Source: WTFY01 sp965203725
GTDB lineage: Bacteria; Pseudomonadota; Gammaproteobacteria; UBA4575
Length of the DNA stretch: 64,000 nucleotides
Reading direction: 5' to 3'
Assembly (NCBI GenBank): GCA_965203725.1
Contig: CBDBDH010000002.1
Span: 372,001-436,000 of the forward strand
Made by a program: the position numbers and the translations under genes. Shown here piece by piece: positions 35,749-45,479 of this stretch. Below the pieces are notes generated by a model. That model was not told where the DNA came from. It worked only from the letters and a program-made list of their open reading frames with translations, and did not search any database. Position 1 is the stretch's first letter; the number at the start of each line of letters is the position of its first letter.

Positions 35749-37247
35749 GCTTGTGCTCTTAGCTTCTCTGTACTTTTGGCTATACGGATACGAGCAAGAA
35801 GTACAGAGGCGGGCTCGTCATTTGGGTCTTGCACAATAAGCTGGCCAGAAAAGGCTTGCTTTAGAATCGATTGGCGAAGGACCTTAATTTTATATATTAG
35901 ACTTTCTATTTCTGCTACCTGTTTTTCTATTACAGATAAACTCTTTTCAAGCAGATCAACGATCAACTTTTGCTCTCGTATAGAGCACAGAGGAATAACG
36001 AGACTTTCTAGTGTGTTCAAATTTATGTTTTTCTGAGCCGTTGCCGGTGCGTATGCCTCAATCCGTGTGCGAGTCGATTTAATAAAAAGCTCAATATACT
36101 CAGGCACGACCAATGTTTTAGTGGCATTGAATCCAACTATGCTATCAGGAAAGCAACTTTTGAATCCGAGAAAAGCTGTTTCAGCAATATTTGCAGCAAT
36201 AGTTATGCATAGCGTTCCTTCTGGCCAAAGCTTGCTTTGCTGGAGTCCCTGTTCGTTATAAGTTTGAGAATATTGTCGGATGATACGACTTGCTGCCTTA
36301 ACTTCTCCAGTTTGAATAAAGGGGTATACACCACCAAAGAGCTCAGCAGCATTACGCGGTCTATGCTTAGACTTGCCACGACCTAACTCACCTAGGGTTG
36401 CCAAGCAGGTATATGCATAACCTGCTGGCAACGGGGGTAGTGTCACAAGTTCATTAGGGCTTAGACTATTACGTTCCCGGAGTTTTTTTGGTTTTTGAGG
36501 TTTTTTACCCGGCCTTTCGTTTTGTGCCCATTCCTTAACAGCAACCTCCCAGTCATTTAATTGCTGCTCATATAGCGTCTCTCTTTCAAGCTTGATACGA
36601 GCTAACAACTGCTCTGACGTCTCAAGCTTATCTTTATTCTCTTCACGCCATTGTGTAGTAAGCTTGCCTTCAAAGGCGTGCTTGAGTACAGCCTGACGAT
36701 ATACCTTCAGTTGTTCCCCGGCCTTCTCTAGACTTTCTACACCCCTGTCGAGTTCAGAAAACAGTTCCTCAATTTTGGAGACGATGCGGCGTTGTTCATT
36801 CAAGGGCGGAATTGGGAATTCATAGTTCCAAAGCAGATCAGGGTCAACATGCGGCGTTCCACTGCCCTTGGCACGCGAGTTGATTTGTTGGTACTTTGAT
36901 TGCAAAAAATAAAACGCATATTGATTTTCCATCAGTGGAAAATTAATGCGGACCAAGGTGCTACCTAGTGCACCTTTCATTCCTTTACCAACTAAGCCAG
37001 AACGAGAACCGTCCCAGACCATAAGAAAATCAGACTCATGGCAAATTCGACAATCTCTGCCATCTGTATAAGAACTTATCACCCCTTTTTCAAAAGCCTG
37101 AATATCGATATAGGGTAAGGAATATGAAGAAGAATAATTGCTGGCTTGATTTTTCGGTTTTTTGCCTTTCTCACTTTCAACAAATAAACCGAGCTTTACC
37201 ACTTCCCATGATTTGGGGTATGTACAGAAGCTATCCTTGCTAGTCAT
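35745..37247 (-). CDS. hsdS: Type I restriction-modification system, specificity subunit
   Basis: Two target-recognition domains separated by conserved helical spacers. The first (residues 1-130) ends in NYEFPIPPLNEQRRIVSKIEELFSELD; the second (about 265-420) ends in PLCSIREQKLIVDLLEKSL. It has 500 residues and sets the bipartite DNA sequence recognised. A charged Lys/Pro-rich linker (KKPQKPKKLRERNS) lies between the halves. The start overlaps the hsdR stop by 4 bases. The exact site cannot be read from sequence. Confidence 0.93.
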   Translation of the reverse strand: MTSKDSFCTYPKSWEVVKLGLFVESEKGKKPKNQASNYSSSYSLPYIDIQAFEKGVISSYTDGRDCRICHESDFLMVWDGSRSGLVGKGMKGALGSTLVRINFPLMENQYAFYFLQSKYQQINSRAKGSGTPHVDPDLLWNYEFPIPPLNEQRRIVSKIEELFSELDRGVESLEKAGEQLKVYRQAVLKHAFEGKLTTQWREENKDKLETSEQLLARIKLERETLYEQQLNDWEVAVKEWAQNERPGKKPQKPKKLRERNSLSPNELVTLPPLPAGYAYTCLATLGELGRGKSKHRPRNAAELFGGVYPFIQTGEVKAASRIIRQYSQTYNEQGLQQSKLWPEGTLCITIAANIAETAFLGFKSCFPDSIVGFNATKTLVVPEYIELFIKSTRTRIEAYAPATAQKNINLNTLESLVIPLCSIREQKLIVDLLEKSLSVIEKQVAEIESLIYKIKVLRQSILKQAFSGQLIVQDPNDEPASVLLARIRIAKSTEKLRAQA

Positions 37248-40006
37248 GCTGCCAGTGCTTCATTTAATTCATCTATTACGCTGTCCATCTGGTCACCAAA
37301 AAGCTTGTACATTTGCCCCATTCCACCTTTGCTATCAAATGGCGCCATTTCAAGATCTTCACGATCCAGATGAAAGGAACTGATGATGTGATCCCGCATC
37401 ATACGGAGCCACTCCATCTGTTTCTCATTGAATTTCTCTCCATCGCCGCTATGATGTTTCATGATCCAGTTCTGGAAGTTGCTGCGCACAGTGTCCGAAT
37501 ACGGTGAGATCGTTGGGTCAATACCGCAGACGCGGCGGATTAATGCAACGAGTGCAGTCAGTTCGCTGATCGGTTGATTGCCTTTGTAGTCGTCAAGCAA
37601 GGTATAGGCCTGCCAGACTCGCAAAGTGGACAAACGTGGCTGGTCTTTCTTCAGCTTGTCAAACACCTCCCGGATCATTGCGTAGGTCAACTCACATCGG
37701 CGATGAGGTTGGTCGTAAAAGATCGTCAATGCTTCAATCTCATCACGGTGAGCTTCCAGATATTCCTGAAAGCTCTGCACGATAGTTTCTGCATTTTCAT
37801 GAGCGTCACCCTTCCATTCAGCACGGATCACAGAGTCCAAACCTTCGCGATCAATAATCTGTTCCTTGGTGCGGCGAATGGAGTCGATCAACTCAATCAG
37901 TTCGCCGTTGAAGACATTGGCAGCAGCCTCAACCAGCAGTTCCCTAGCTTTATCGCAGGCCTCCGGTGATGGTTCGCCATCCTCAGGAACAGGTTCAGTC
38001 TCGCGCGCCTTCTCTTGAATGTTGTCTGGGTCAATGGCTGCCAAGAGGTTACCTACGATTTGGGCCAGTTCGACGCCACTTGCTTGTTCCTTGATCCGTT
38101 CCTTCTCAGTGCGATCAAGCTGCTGATTCAATCGAGCCAGTCTTCCGGCAAGGGAACTCACCGTATCTTCATCCCGTATGCCCATCATCACACCCGTGGC
38201 AAGATCCTTGAGGGGCACAGTCGGTTTGGTGATCAGCGGCTGACTCGCGGTCTTGAGCGATTTCGTGACCCCGACCGCATCCACAATCACATAATGGGTT
38301 TTTCCACTGGCAGCCGTAGGCGAAACTTTCTTAAGGTCATCGTGATCCAAAGTACGGGTTCCCCGGCCTTTCATCTGCTCGAAATAATTGCGGCTTTTCA
38401 CATCCCGCATGAAAAGCAGACATTCAATCGGTTTGACGTCAGTCCCCGTGGCAATCATGTCCACAGTCACGGCAATGCGTGGATAGTAGTCGTTCCGGAA
38501 CTGCGCTAGGATGGATTTAGGGTCTTCTTCAGCCCTGTAGGTGACCTTCTTGCAGAACTCGTTCCCCTCGGCAAACTCCTCTCGCACGGTCTGGATGATG
38601 TCATCGGCATGGCTGTCGGTCTTGGCAAAAATCAGTGTCTTCGGCACCTCGCCTCGACCAGGAAATATCTCTGATAACTTTTCACGGAAGGTGCGAACCA
38701 CAGTGCGAATCTGGTCGGGATTGACGACATCACGATCCAGTTGCTGGGCTGAATAGGCTTCATCCTCATCCTGTATTTCCCAGCGCCTTTTCCTCGTCAG
38801 GCGCTCGCGCATCTCGATCTGCTGATTAGCTTTGAGATGTCCACCATGCTGCGTCTTTTCCGTATCGATCACATACACTTCGTTACCGACATTGACTCCA
38901 TCAGCAACAGCTTCTTCGTGGCTGTATTCGCTGACCACGTTCTTCTTGAAAAATCCGTAAGTGCGGTTATCCGGCGTAGCCGTCAAACCGACGAGAAAGG
39001 CATCAAAATATTCCAGCACCTGTCTCCAGAGGTTGTAGATTGAGCGATGACATTCATCGATGATGATAAAGTCGAAAAACTCAGGTGGAATCTGTTCACT
39101 GTAGGCAACCGGCATGGGTTCTTTAGACTGGGTCCTGAGTTCCGCAGGATTGGTCTCTTCGGCCGCACCATCCAGCTCCTGGCCCTTGAGCAGTGAATAC
39201 ATGCGCTGGATCGTACTGAGACAGACCTGGCTGTCCTTGGCTACATAAGAAGATGTGAGACGCTGAACATTGTAAAGCTCGGTGAACTTGCGGTTGTCAT
39301 CGCTAGGCACATAGGCCATGAACTCCTGCTCAGCTTGCTCACCAAGATTCCGGGTATCCACAAGAAAGAGAATCCGCTTGGCATCCGCGAATTTGAGCAG
39401 CCGGTAGATCGAGGTGATGGCCGTGTAGGTCTTGCCCGAGCCGGTGGCCATCTGAATCAATGCACGTGGACGATTCTGCTTAAAGGAGGCTTCCAGCTTT
39501 TCGATAGCTTTGCCCTGGCAAGCCCAAAGTTCTGAAGTGTCCAGATACGGCAGTCCCTGAAGTCGTTTGCGAAGGGAGCCTGACTGACCAAGCCATTCCC
39601 GCAGGGTCTCCGGTCGGGGGAAATTGAATACCTCACGCGAGCGGGGTCTGGGGTCACGCCCGTCTGTAAAACGAATTAATACACCGGTGCTTTCAAAAAC
39701 GAAAGGGAGAGGCTTGTCATTTTTGCACCACTTGAGTTCGGCAGCGGCATAATCACCGGATTGCTTTTCAACTGTCGTGATTTTTTGCCCCCAACTTTCC
39801 GGCTTGGCTTCGACGACCCCGACAGGCTTCTTGTCGACAAAAAGAACATAATCGGCAGATCCAGCGTCCGTTGAATACTCGCGAACCGCAATCCCGGTAC
39901 CAGCATTGAAGTCGACCTTATCCTGAACTGACCAGCCCGCTTGCAACAGCTTTGTGTCAATGACATCTCTTGCCATCTGCTCAGGTTTTTGATTAACAGC
40001 TGGCAT
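37244..40006 (-). CDS. hsdR: Type I restriction-modification system, endonuclease/translocase subunit
   Basis: A 920-residue HsdR. The N-terminal nuclease domain has ADYVLFVDKKPVGVVEAKP (Asp...Glu-x-Lys); then come a superfamily-2 translocase with MATGSGKTYTA (Walker A), IIIDECHRS (motif II), LTATP (III) and QMKGRGTRT (VI), and a C-terminal helical domain that binds the methylase. All motifs look intact, so the enzyme is probably active. It is the first gene of the operon; upstream is about 450 bases of low-GC DNA. Confidence 0.95.
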   Translation of the reverse strand: MPAVNQKPEQMARDVIDTKLLQAGWSVQDKVDFNAGTGIAVREYSTDAGSADYVLFVDKKPVGVVEAKPESWGQKITTVEKQSGDYAAAELKWCKNDKPLPFVFESTGVLIRFTDGRDPRPRSREVFNFPRPETLREWLGQSGSLRKRLQGLPYLDTSELWACQGKAIEKLEASFKQNRPRALIQMATGSGKTYTAITSIYRLLKFADAKRILFLVDTRNLGEQAEQEFMAYVPSDDNRKFTELYNVQRLTSSYVAKDSQVCLSTIQRMYSLLKGQELDGAAEETNPAELRTQSKEPMPVAYSEQIPPEFFDFIIIDECHRSIYNLWRQVLEYFDAFLVGLTATPDNRTYGFFKKNVVSEYSHEEAVADGVNVGNEVYVIDTEKTQHGGHLKANQQIEMRERLTRKRRWEIQDEDEAYSAQQLDRDVVNPDQIRTVVRTFREKLSEIFPGRGEVPKTLIFAKTDSHADDIIQTVREEFAEGNEFCKKVTYRAEEDPKSILAQFRNDYYPRIAVTVDMIATGTDVKPIECLLFMRDVKSRNYFEQMKGRGTRTLDHDDLKKVSPTAASGKTHYVIVDAVGVTKSLKTASQPLITKPTVPLKDLATGVMMGIRDEDTVSSLAGRLARLNQQLDRTEKERIKEQASGVELAQIVGNLLAAIDPDNIQEKARETEPVPEDGEPSPEACDKARELLVEAAANVFNGELIELIDSIRRTKEQIIDREGLDSVIRAEWKGDAHENAETIVQSFQEYLEAHRDEIEALTIFYDQPHRRCELTYAMIREVFDKLKKDQPRLSTLRVWQAYTLLDDYKGNQPISELTALVALIRRVCGIDPTISPYSDTVRSNFQNWIMKHHSGDGEKFNEKQMEWLRMMRDHIISSFHLDREDLEMAPFDSKGGMGQMYKLFGDQMDSVIDELNEALAA

Positions 40007-40458
40007 TGATCCACTCTTCCTTCTAATTCAGACCTATGTATGTAGAGCTAGTAACGTAGGATTATCTCTTTAAAATTGCCAACCTGCTTTCGCATAAACT
40101 CATCCGAGTTGGGGTGCGTGTAAGCGAGTAAGCTGTGTCTTTAATAGTAGTAAGTACAGTAAATAGGTATTATTTTTCGGTAGGAGTTTACAGGTTGTTA
40201 GTTGATGAAACGGTACACGCATTACGCCTGTTTACCACCACGTCAAAGACACCTTTTCCAAACCAAAACAGTCTGTTAGAAATTCACGGACAAGAACTAG
40301 TCAGCCGCTATCTGGTCGATGAGCACTGTCACAGAGGATTGACAAAGAACTGCCGTGCTATGGCTTTACAATTGCGCATCTATCTAAACCAGTACTGAAT
40401 CTACAGGTCTGTTAAGCAATCTACAAAATAGTGGTATAGATGCCGTTTCGTTATACTG
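40007..40458. other. Gene-poor stretch upstream of hsdR
   Basis: Low-GC DNA of about 450 bases between hsdR and a small membrane ORF. An 87-codon open frame at 40135-40398 has no plausible domain or ribosome site. Nothing else recognised; the hsdR promoter probably lies here. Confidence 0.4.
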
Positions 40459-40674
40459 TTAACTCTCGATGTTTTCCTTACCTTTGTTGCCTTCAACACT
40501 GTTGCTTTTACGGCTGGCGAACCAGTACGAGATGATGCCTGTAGCCACTGGGAATATCACATGAAATAGATCAAATGCCTTATCTTTTTCATCCGTGAAA
40601 TACAATACGGCTACAAAGGCTGGTGCAAGAGCAAAGATAAAAATAATGGCAGCCCAGGATGCTCCAATACGCAC
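40459..40674 (-). CDS. Small membrane protein, unknown
   Basis: A 71-residue open frame with two membrane segments, AAIIFIFALAPAFVAVLYF and FHVIFPVATGIISYWFASR, joined by a short acidic/basic loop (TDEKDKAFD), and a charged tail. The composition is that of a real small membrane protein. No family is recognised and no clear ribosome site is seen, so it may be a remnant of a longer gene. It lies between hsdR and tRNA-Asn. Confidence 0.45.
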   Translation of the reverse strand: MRIGASWAAIIFIFALAPAFVAVLYFTDEKDKAFDLFHVIFPVATGIISYWFASRKSNSVEGNKGKENIES

Positions 40675-40919
40675 CCAACTCCTTCTGTTGTCAAGTGGAT
40701 CAGTTTCTTTGGCCGGTTTTTTTTCTTTTGTTTCGATGTGGTTTCTCGTCGAGCAGTTGTTTGGTAGGTTAGTTGTTTAGCAGATACACTAGTCAAAAGA
40801 ATATCTGCACGTTCTTCATCCTCGATGCTGTTGACTTTGTGATGATTGTAACGGAAATCGAACTCAGTGGCATATCTGTGTAAGTAATGATGGCTACATT
40901 AGCTGGAGCACGCTTTTTT

Positions 40920-40995
40920 TGGCTCCCCGGGACGGGCTCGAACCGCCGACCTAGTGATTAACAGTCACCCGCTCTACCAACTGAGCTACCGGGGA
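40920..40995 (-). tRNA. tRNA-Asn (GTT)
   Basis: Full cloverleaf on the minus strand: acceptor TCCCCGG pairing with CCGGGGA, D arm GCTCAGTTGGTAGAGC, anticodon loop CTGTTAA (anticodon GTT), T arm GGTTCGAGCCC-type, and an encoded CCA. 76 bases. It borders the restriction islet on its left. Confidence 0.96.
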
Positions 40996-41075
40996 ATAGA
41001 AGACGAGAAATGGTAACGACCCACTATGCACAGGTCAATGTCGATCCTGACGATCATTAGTCACCTGTATCTGGG

Positions 41076-42254
41076 TTAAAGTGTCTTAAAGCGGGCAACC
41101 GCTCCTTCCAGAACTTCCATGCTGGCCGCAAAAGAGATACGCATGTACCCGGGCGAACCGAATGCTGTACCAGGCACTGTGGCGACACCCGCCTGATTCA
41201 GCAAATACTCTACAAAACCAAGATCGTCTGAGACGTTTTCAGTTTTCTCGATCAGGCCCTCAATGTTGGGAAAGCAATAAAATGTTCCGTCGCCTTGCGA
41301 GCAGTGGATGCCGTCAATTTCATTCAGGGCGCCAACAATGAAGTCGTGACGCTTTTCAAACTCATTGCACATATCTGCTACAAAGACCTGGTCGCCGGTC
41401 AGCGCAGCTTCCGCTGCCGCCTGTGAAATGGAGCTCGGGTTGGAGGTGCTCTGCGACTGGATTTTGGTCATGGACTTGATCAGGGTTTGAGGTCCTGCCG
41501 CATACCCGATGCGCCAGCCGGTCATCGAATAGGCCTTGGAGACCCCGTTCAACACCAGCGTGCGGTCTTGGAGCGAAGGGATTGCATTCAGGAGGTTTGA
41601 GAATTTCTGTCCCCGAAACAGGATGTGCTCGTAGATATCATCACTGATCACGAACACCTGCGGATGCTTTTCCAGCACCTCACCCAAAGCGCCCAGCTCT
41701 TCTTGCGTGTAGGCCATGCCCGTGGGGTTGGACGGGCTGTTGATGACCAGCAGCTTGGTCCTGGGGGTAATCCTGCTTTCCAGATCCTCTGCAGTGATCT
41801 TGCAGCGGTTCTCGGCCCGGCTGGGGATGGTCACCGGCTCACCGCCTGCCAGGAGCACGATATCCGGGTAGGAGACCCAGTACGGGGCCGGGATCAAAAC
41901 CTCGTCCCCATCGTTTAAAAGGGCCTGGCAGAGGTTGTAGAGCACCTGCTTGGCCCCGGTGGAGATCATGACTTCATCGAAGGTGTACTCCAGCCCGTTG
42001 TCGCGCCGGAACTTCTCGATCACTGCATTTTTTAGAGAGGCAGTGCCTGCCACGGCCGTGTATTTGGTCTGGCCCGTGCGCATGGCGGCGATGGCCGCCT
42101 CCTTGATGGGTTCGGGGGTGTCGAAGTCCGGCTCGCCGGCAGCCAGATTGAGGATGTCTCCACCCTCGGCACGGATTTGATTCGCCCGTGCCGTTATGGC
42201 TAAAGTGACGGAGGGTTGAATCCGGGATACCCGCTTTGCGAGTGAATATTGCAC
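41076..42254 (-). CDS. Aspartate aminotransferase family (class I PLP)
   Basis: 392 residues from a GTG start at 42254 with AGGAGA close upstream. The start gives the standard N-terminus QYSLAKRVSRIQPSVTLAITARANQ. LAAGEPDFDTPEPIKEAA, SPSNPTGMAYTQEEL and the PLP-lysine region VLNGVSKAYSMTGWRIGYAAG are diagnostic of the AspC/PatA-like Ib subgroup, which can also transaminate prephenate or other keto acids. It is divergent from uvrB across 107 bases, as in many gammaproteobacteria. Confidence 0.93.
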   Translation of the reverse strand: MQYSLAKRVSRIQPSVTLAITARANQIRAEGGDILNLAAGEPDFDTPEPIKEAAIAAMRTGQTKYTAVAGTASLKNAVIEKFRRDNGLEYTFDEVMISTGAKQVLYNLCQALLNDGDEVLIPAPYWVSYPDIVLLAGGEPVTIPSRAENRCKITAEDLESRITPRTKLLVINSPSNPTGMAYTQEELGALGEVLEKHPQVFVISDDIYEHILFRGQKFSNLLNAIPSLQDRTLVLNGVSKAYSMTGWRIGYAAGPQTLIKSMTKIQSQSTSNPSSISQAAAEAALTGDQVFVADMCNEFEKRHDFIVGALNEIDGIHCSQGDGTFYCFPNIEGLIEKTENVSDDLGFVEYLLNQAGVATVPGTAFGSPGYMRISFAASMEVLEGAVARFKTL

Positions 42255-42361
42255 AATGTCTCCTGGTCCGGGGGTTGATCTCGTGAATGCTGCACCCTGG
42301 CAGCACCGGGTAGAGTATACGGGGCCTGTCAAACAGAGATAAGACCCCAAAAAGAGAGAAT

Positions 42362-44392
42362 ATGTACCAGCCATTTAAAATCGTCACCAACTTCGCTCCA
42401 GCGGGGGACCAGCCCGAGGCCATCCAGACCCTGGTTGAGGGGCTGAACGACGGGCTGGCCCACCAGACGCTGCTGGGGGTCACCGGTTCGGGCAAGACCT
42501 TCACCATTGCCAATGTCATCGAACAGGTGCAGCGGCCGACGATCATCCTCGCCCCCAACAAGACCCTGGCAGCACAGTTGTACGGCGAGATGAAGGAGTT
42601 CTTCCCGCAGCATGCGGTGGAGTATTTCGTGTCCTACTACGACTACTACCAGCCCGAGGCCTATGTGCCGGCAAGCGATACTTTCATCGAGAAAGACGCC
42701 TCCATCAACGAGCACATCGAACAGATGCGCCTGTCCGCCACCAAGGCCCTGTTTGAGCGCCCGGACACGGTCATCGTGGCCACCGTGTCCGCCATTTACG
42801 GGCTGGGAGACCCCAAGGCCTACCTGAACATGGTCATGCATCTCGACCGCGGCGACCGCATCGACCAGCGTACGGTGCTGCGCCGCCTGGCCGAACTCCA
42901 GTACACGCGCAACGACACCGAATTGCGGCGTGGTACCTTCCGGGTGCGCGGCGAGATCATCGATGTTCATCCGGCGGACTCCGAGCGCGAGGGTATCCGC
43001 ATCGAGCTCTTCGATGAGGAAATCGAACACCTGAGCTACTTCGATCCGCTCACCGGCGAGATTACCCACCGGGTGCCGCGCCTGACCATTTACCCGAAGA
43101 CGCACTATGTGACTCCGCGCGAGATCCTGCTTAATGCCATCGAGCAGATCAGAAAGGAACTCAAGGAGCGCCTGGAGGAACTCAACCGGGCCAATCGCCT
43201 GGTGGAGGCGCAGCGCCTGGAGCAGCGCACGCGTTTCGATCTGGAGATGATCCAGGAAATCGGCTACTGCGCGGGCATCGAGAACTACTCGCGCTACCTC
43301 TCCGGGCGCGCAGCGGGCGAGCCGCCGCCCTGCCTGCTGGATTACCTGCCGGACAATGCCCTGATGGTGATGGACGAAAGCCACGTGTCCGTACCCCAGT
43401 TCGGCGGCATGTACCGGGGCGATCGCTCGCGCAAGGAAACCCTGGTGGAGTACGGCTTTCGCCTGCCCTCGGCGCTGGACAACCGCCCGTTGCAGTTCGA
43501 GGAATTTGCCGCCCTGGCTCCGCAGATGATCTATGTCTCGGCCACTCCGGGTCCCTACGAGATGCAGAAATCCGATGTCATCGCCGAGCAGGTCGTTCGC
43601 CCGACGGGTCTGGTGGACCCTGAGATCGACGTGCGCCCGGTGGTCTCCCAGGTGGATGACGTGCTTTCCGAAATCAACGATTGTGTCGGGCGGGGCGAGC
43701 GCGTGCTGATCACCACTCTGACCAAGCGCATGGCGGAGGACCTGACCGAGTACCTGGACGAGCACGGCGTGCGGGTCCGTTACCTGCACTCCGACATCGA
43801 TACCGTCGAGCGGGTGGAGATCATCCGCGGGCTGCGCAACGCGGATTTTGACGTGCTGGTTGGCATCAACCTGCTGCGCGAGGGACTGGATATCCCGGAA
43901 GTCTCGCTGGTCGCCATCCTGGATGCGGACAAGGAGGGGTTCTTGCGCTCCGAGCGCTCCCTGATCCAGACCGTGGGCCGGGCAGCACGGCATCTTAACG
44001 GCCGGGCCATCATGTACGCCGATGAGGTGACGGGCTCCATGCAGCGTGCCATCGATGAGACCAACCGCCGGCGCGACAAGCAGGTCACCTTCAACAAGAA
44101 GCACGGAATTACTCCCCGGGGGATTACCAAGAAAGTGCCCGACATCATGGAGGGTGCGCGCAAGTCACCGGCTGAACGGGCGATCTACCGGACCCGCCTT
44201 GAGGATGTTGCAGACAGCGCGGAATACCTGGACTTGACGACCGAACAGGGCATGAAAAAGATCAAGCAGCTTGAGCAGAAGATGTACGAGCATGCGCGCA
44301 ACCTGGAATTTGAAGAGGCGGCCAAGCTTCGCGATGAACTCTTTCACCTGAAAGACGTGGTTTTGGGCAAGCACCAGCGCAAGGCAAGTTAG
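42362..44392 (+). CDS. uvrB: UvrABC system protein B
   Basis: Damage-verifying helicase-like subunit of nucleotide excision repair, 676 residues. The motifs are Walker A GVTGSGKTFTIANVI, the beta-hairpin YYDYYQPEAYVPASDTFIEKD, DESHVSVPQ, the motif VI region QTVGRAARH, and the C-terminal UVR domain (IKQLEQKMYEHARNLEFEEAAKLRDE) that binds UvrC. I do not see a proper LexA box; CTGTCAAACAG upstream has too short a centre. A TATACG -10-like box lies about 45 bases before the ATG. Confidence 0.98.
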   Translation: MYQPFKIVTNFAPAGDQPEAIQTLVEGLNDGLAHQTLLGVTGSGKTFTIANVIEQVQRPTIILAPNKTLAAQLYGEMKEFFPQHAVEYFVSYYDYYQPEAYVPASDTFIEKDASINEHIEQMRLSATKALFERPDTVIVATVSAIYGLGDPKAYLNMVMHLDRGDRIDQRTVLRRLAELQYTRNDTELRRGTFRVRGEIIDVHPADSEREGIRIELFDEEIEHLSYFDPLTGEITHRVPRLTIYPKTHYVTPREILLNAIEQIRKELKERLEELNRANRLVEAQRLEQRTRFDLEMIQEIGYCAGIENYSRYLSGRAAGEPPPCLLDYLPDNALMVMDESHVSVPQFGGMYRGDRSRKETLVEYGFRLPSALDNRPLQFEEFAALAPQMIYVSATPGPYEMQKSDVIAEQVVRPTGLVDPEIDVRPVVSQVDDVLSEINDCVGRGERVLITTLTKRMAEDLTEYLDEHGVRVRYLHSDIDTVERVEIIRGLRNADFDVLVGINLLREGLDIPEVSLVAILDADKEGFLRSERSLIQTVGRAARHLNGRAIMYADEVTGSMQRAIDETNRRRDKQVTFNKKHGITPRGITKKVPDIMEGARKSPAERAIYRTRLEDVADSAEYLDLTTEQGMKKIKQLEQKMYEHARNLEFEEAAKLRDELFHLKDVVLGKHQRKAS

Positions 44393-44538
44393 TCCATCGC
44401 TCCATTGTTCTTGGTAAATCACCGGCCTATCGATACGATTTGTTTGGCAAGAAGTTCAGATTCATGCAGGACTGGATCACAGATATGAAAGGCACTTTCG
44501 CAGTTTGTGGCTGAGATCAAGAAGGAGGGCAGAGGGAA

Positions 44539-44844
44539 ATGACAATCGAACGAACCCGGGTCGGTCGTGAGATCGAGACGGCACTGGACGAGGTACTTGC
44601 CCATGGGCACGGCGAGATCGATCTGCCGTGCAGAATCGTGGACGATCCTGCCGCTGATCGGATCCTGGCCCTTCGCAGGAGACTAGGGTTGAGCCGTCAA
44701 GAATTCGCGGATCGCTTTGGGCTCGATGCACATATCCTGCAAGACTGGGAGCAGGGTCGTCGCGTCCCAGATCGTGCGGCCCGGGTCCTGCTGACTGTCA
44801 TCGATCATGACCCGGAAGCAGTAGTACGGGCGCTCGGTAAATAA
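44539..44844 (+). CDS. HTH (XRE-type) antitoxin-like protein, no partner seen
   Basis: A 101-residue protein with a C-terminal helix-turn-helix, ILALRRRLGLSRQEFADRFGLDAHILQDWEQGRRVPDRAARVL. This form is found in HigA/NadS/MqsA-like antitoxins of type II systems. AGGAGG and AGAGGGA lie just upstream of the ATG at 44539. Such genes usually follow a toxin gene, but the preceding 146 bases (after uvrB) have no complete ORF. It is either an orphan regulator or the survivor of a decayed toxin-antitoxin pair. Confidence 0.75.
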   Translation: MTIERTRVGREIETALDEVLAHGHGEIDLPCRIVDDPAADRILALRRRLGLSRQEFADRFGLDAHILQDWEQGRRVPDRAARVLLTVIDHDPEAVVRALGK

Positions 44845-44883
44845 GGAGCTCAGGCCATACTCAAGCCAAAACTCGACATCGGC

Positions 44884-44972
44884 TGATTGCAAGTTTAGGG
44901 GTCGTCCAATTGCAAGTTTAGTATCGGAAAATTGAAAGTTTAGGGCTCGGCCAATTGAATCTGAACTTGGCA
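44884..44972. repeat. Degenerate tandem repeats (about 23 bp, 3.5 copies)
   Basis: The units start (A)ATTGCAAGTTTAGGGGTCG, AATTGCAAGTTTAGTATCGG, ATTGAAAGTTTAGGGCTCGG and AATTGAA. Such multiple short repeats occur at ends of some insertion sequences (IS21-like), but no transposase is adjacent. The remaining sequence to the tRNA shows no gene. Confidence 0.55.
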
Positions 44973-45173
44973 GTCGCAGGGGAGTGGTCGCCACCTCGGC
45001 GACGGTGGCCAGTCAGTTCATGAAGGTGATTTCAGCCTGCCGACGCTACCAGCAGGGAAGTAAAACGCAGACGATCTTGTTCAGGAGCAGTCTGCACAAG
45101 TCCAGGAGGATTTGCTGCGGTGAGGGAGGTACCGGATTCTTCTGTTCTATGTTAGGTTTCACATTCCTGGATT

Positions 45174-45247
45174 AGGCGCGTAGCTCAGTTGGTTAGAGCA
45201 TCACCTTGACATGGTGGGGGTCGTTGGTTCGAATCCAATCGCGCCTA
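45174..45247 (+). tRNA. tRNA-Val (GAC)
   Basis: Cloverleaf with acceptor AGGCGCG pairing with CGCGCCT, D arm GCTCAGTTGGTTAGAGC, anticodon loop TTGACAT (anticodon GAC), T loop GGTTCGAATCC and discriminator A. CCA is not encoded in full. The P4-type integrase begins 230 bases downstream, so its 3' end is the likely attachment site. Confidence 0.96.
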
Positions 45248-45363
45248 CAATTAACAAATTTTATAAGGTTCAATAACGTATTTATAGCTGTTTAAAATCA
45301 GAGTCTTATAAATAAATAATGTCCATTGAAGTACCATAACGTCTATTGACATCCCGGTAAATA

Positions 45364-45413
45364 TGGGGGCAGAATTGGGGGCAATCGAGCATTTGAATAA
45401 TGAGATGCCCCCA
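45364..45413. repeat. Three TGGGGGCA copies upstream of the integrase
   Basis: TGGGGGCA occurs at 45364-45371 and 45376-45383 as a direct repeat 12 bp apart, and as its inverse TGCCCCCA at 45406-45413. The second and third copies form a larger inverted repeat. Likely recombinase or regulator binding sites between the attachment site and the integrase gene. Confidence 0.6.
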
Positions 45414-45479
45414 AATGAGTCTAAAAGCCAATGTCTTGGGGGTTTCCGGCAAGCAGAAGATTTGTAAAGGAGTTACCCC

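Larger units (their letters stand above)
33700..40919. mobile_element. Restriction-modification islet beside tRNA-Asn
   Basis: The DNA between the outer-membrane protein gene and tRNA-Asn is clearly less GC-rich than the flanking core. It carries only the type I restriction genes and a small membrane ORF. A tRNA at one edge suggests entry by site-specific integration, but I see no integrase and no duplicated tRNA 3' end, so boundaries are approximate. Confidence 0.4.

Noticed and set aside
40135..40398. 87-codon open frame upstream of hsdR
   Set aside because: No ribosome site, no domain-like pattern, low-complexity AT-rich region; probably chance.
42320..42360. Possible LexA box before uvrB (CTGTCAAACAG)
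   Set aside because: The half-sites are separated by 3 bases rather than 8, so it does not fit the LexA consensus.
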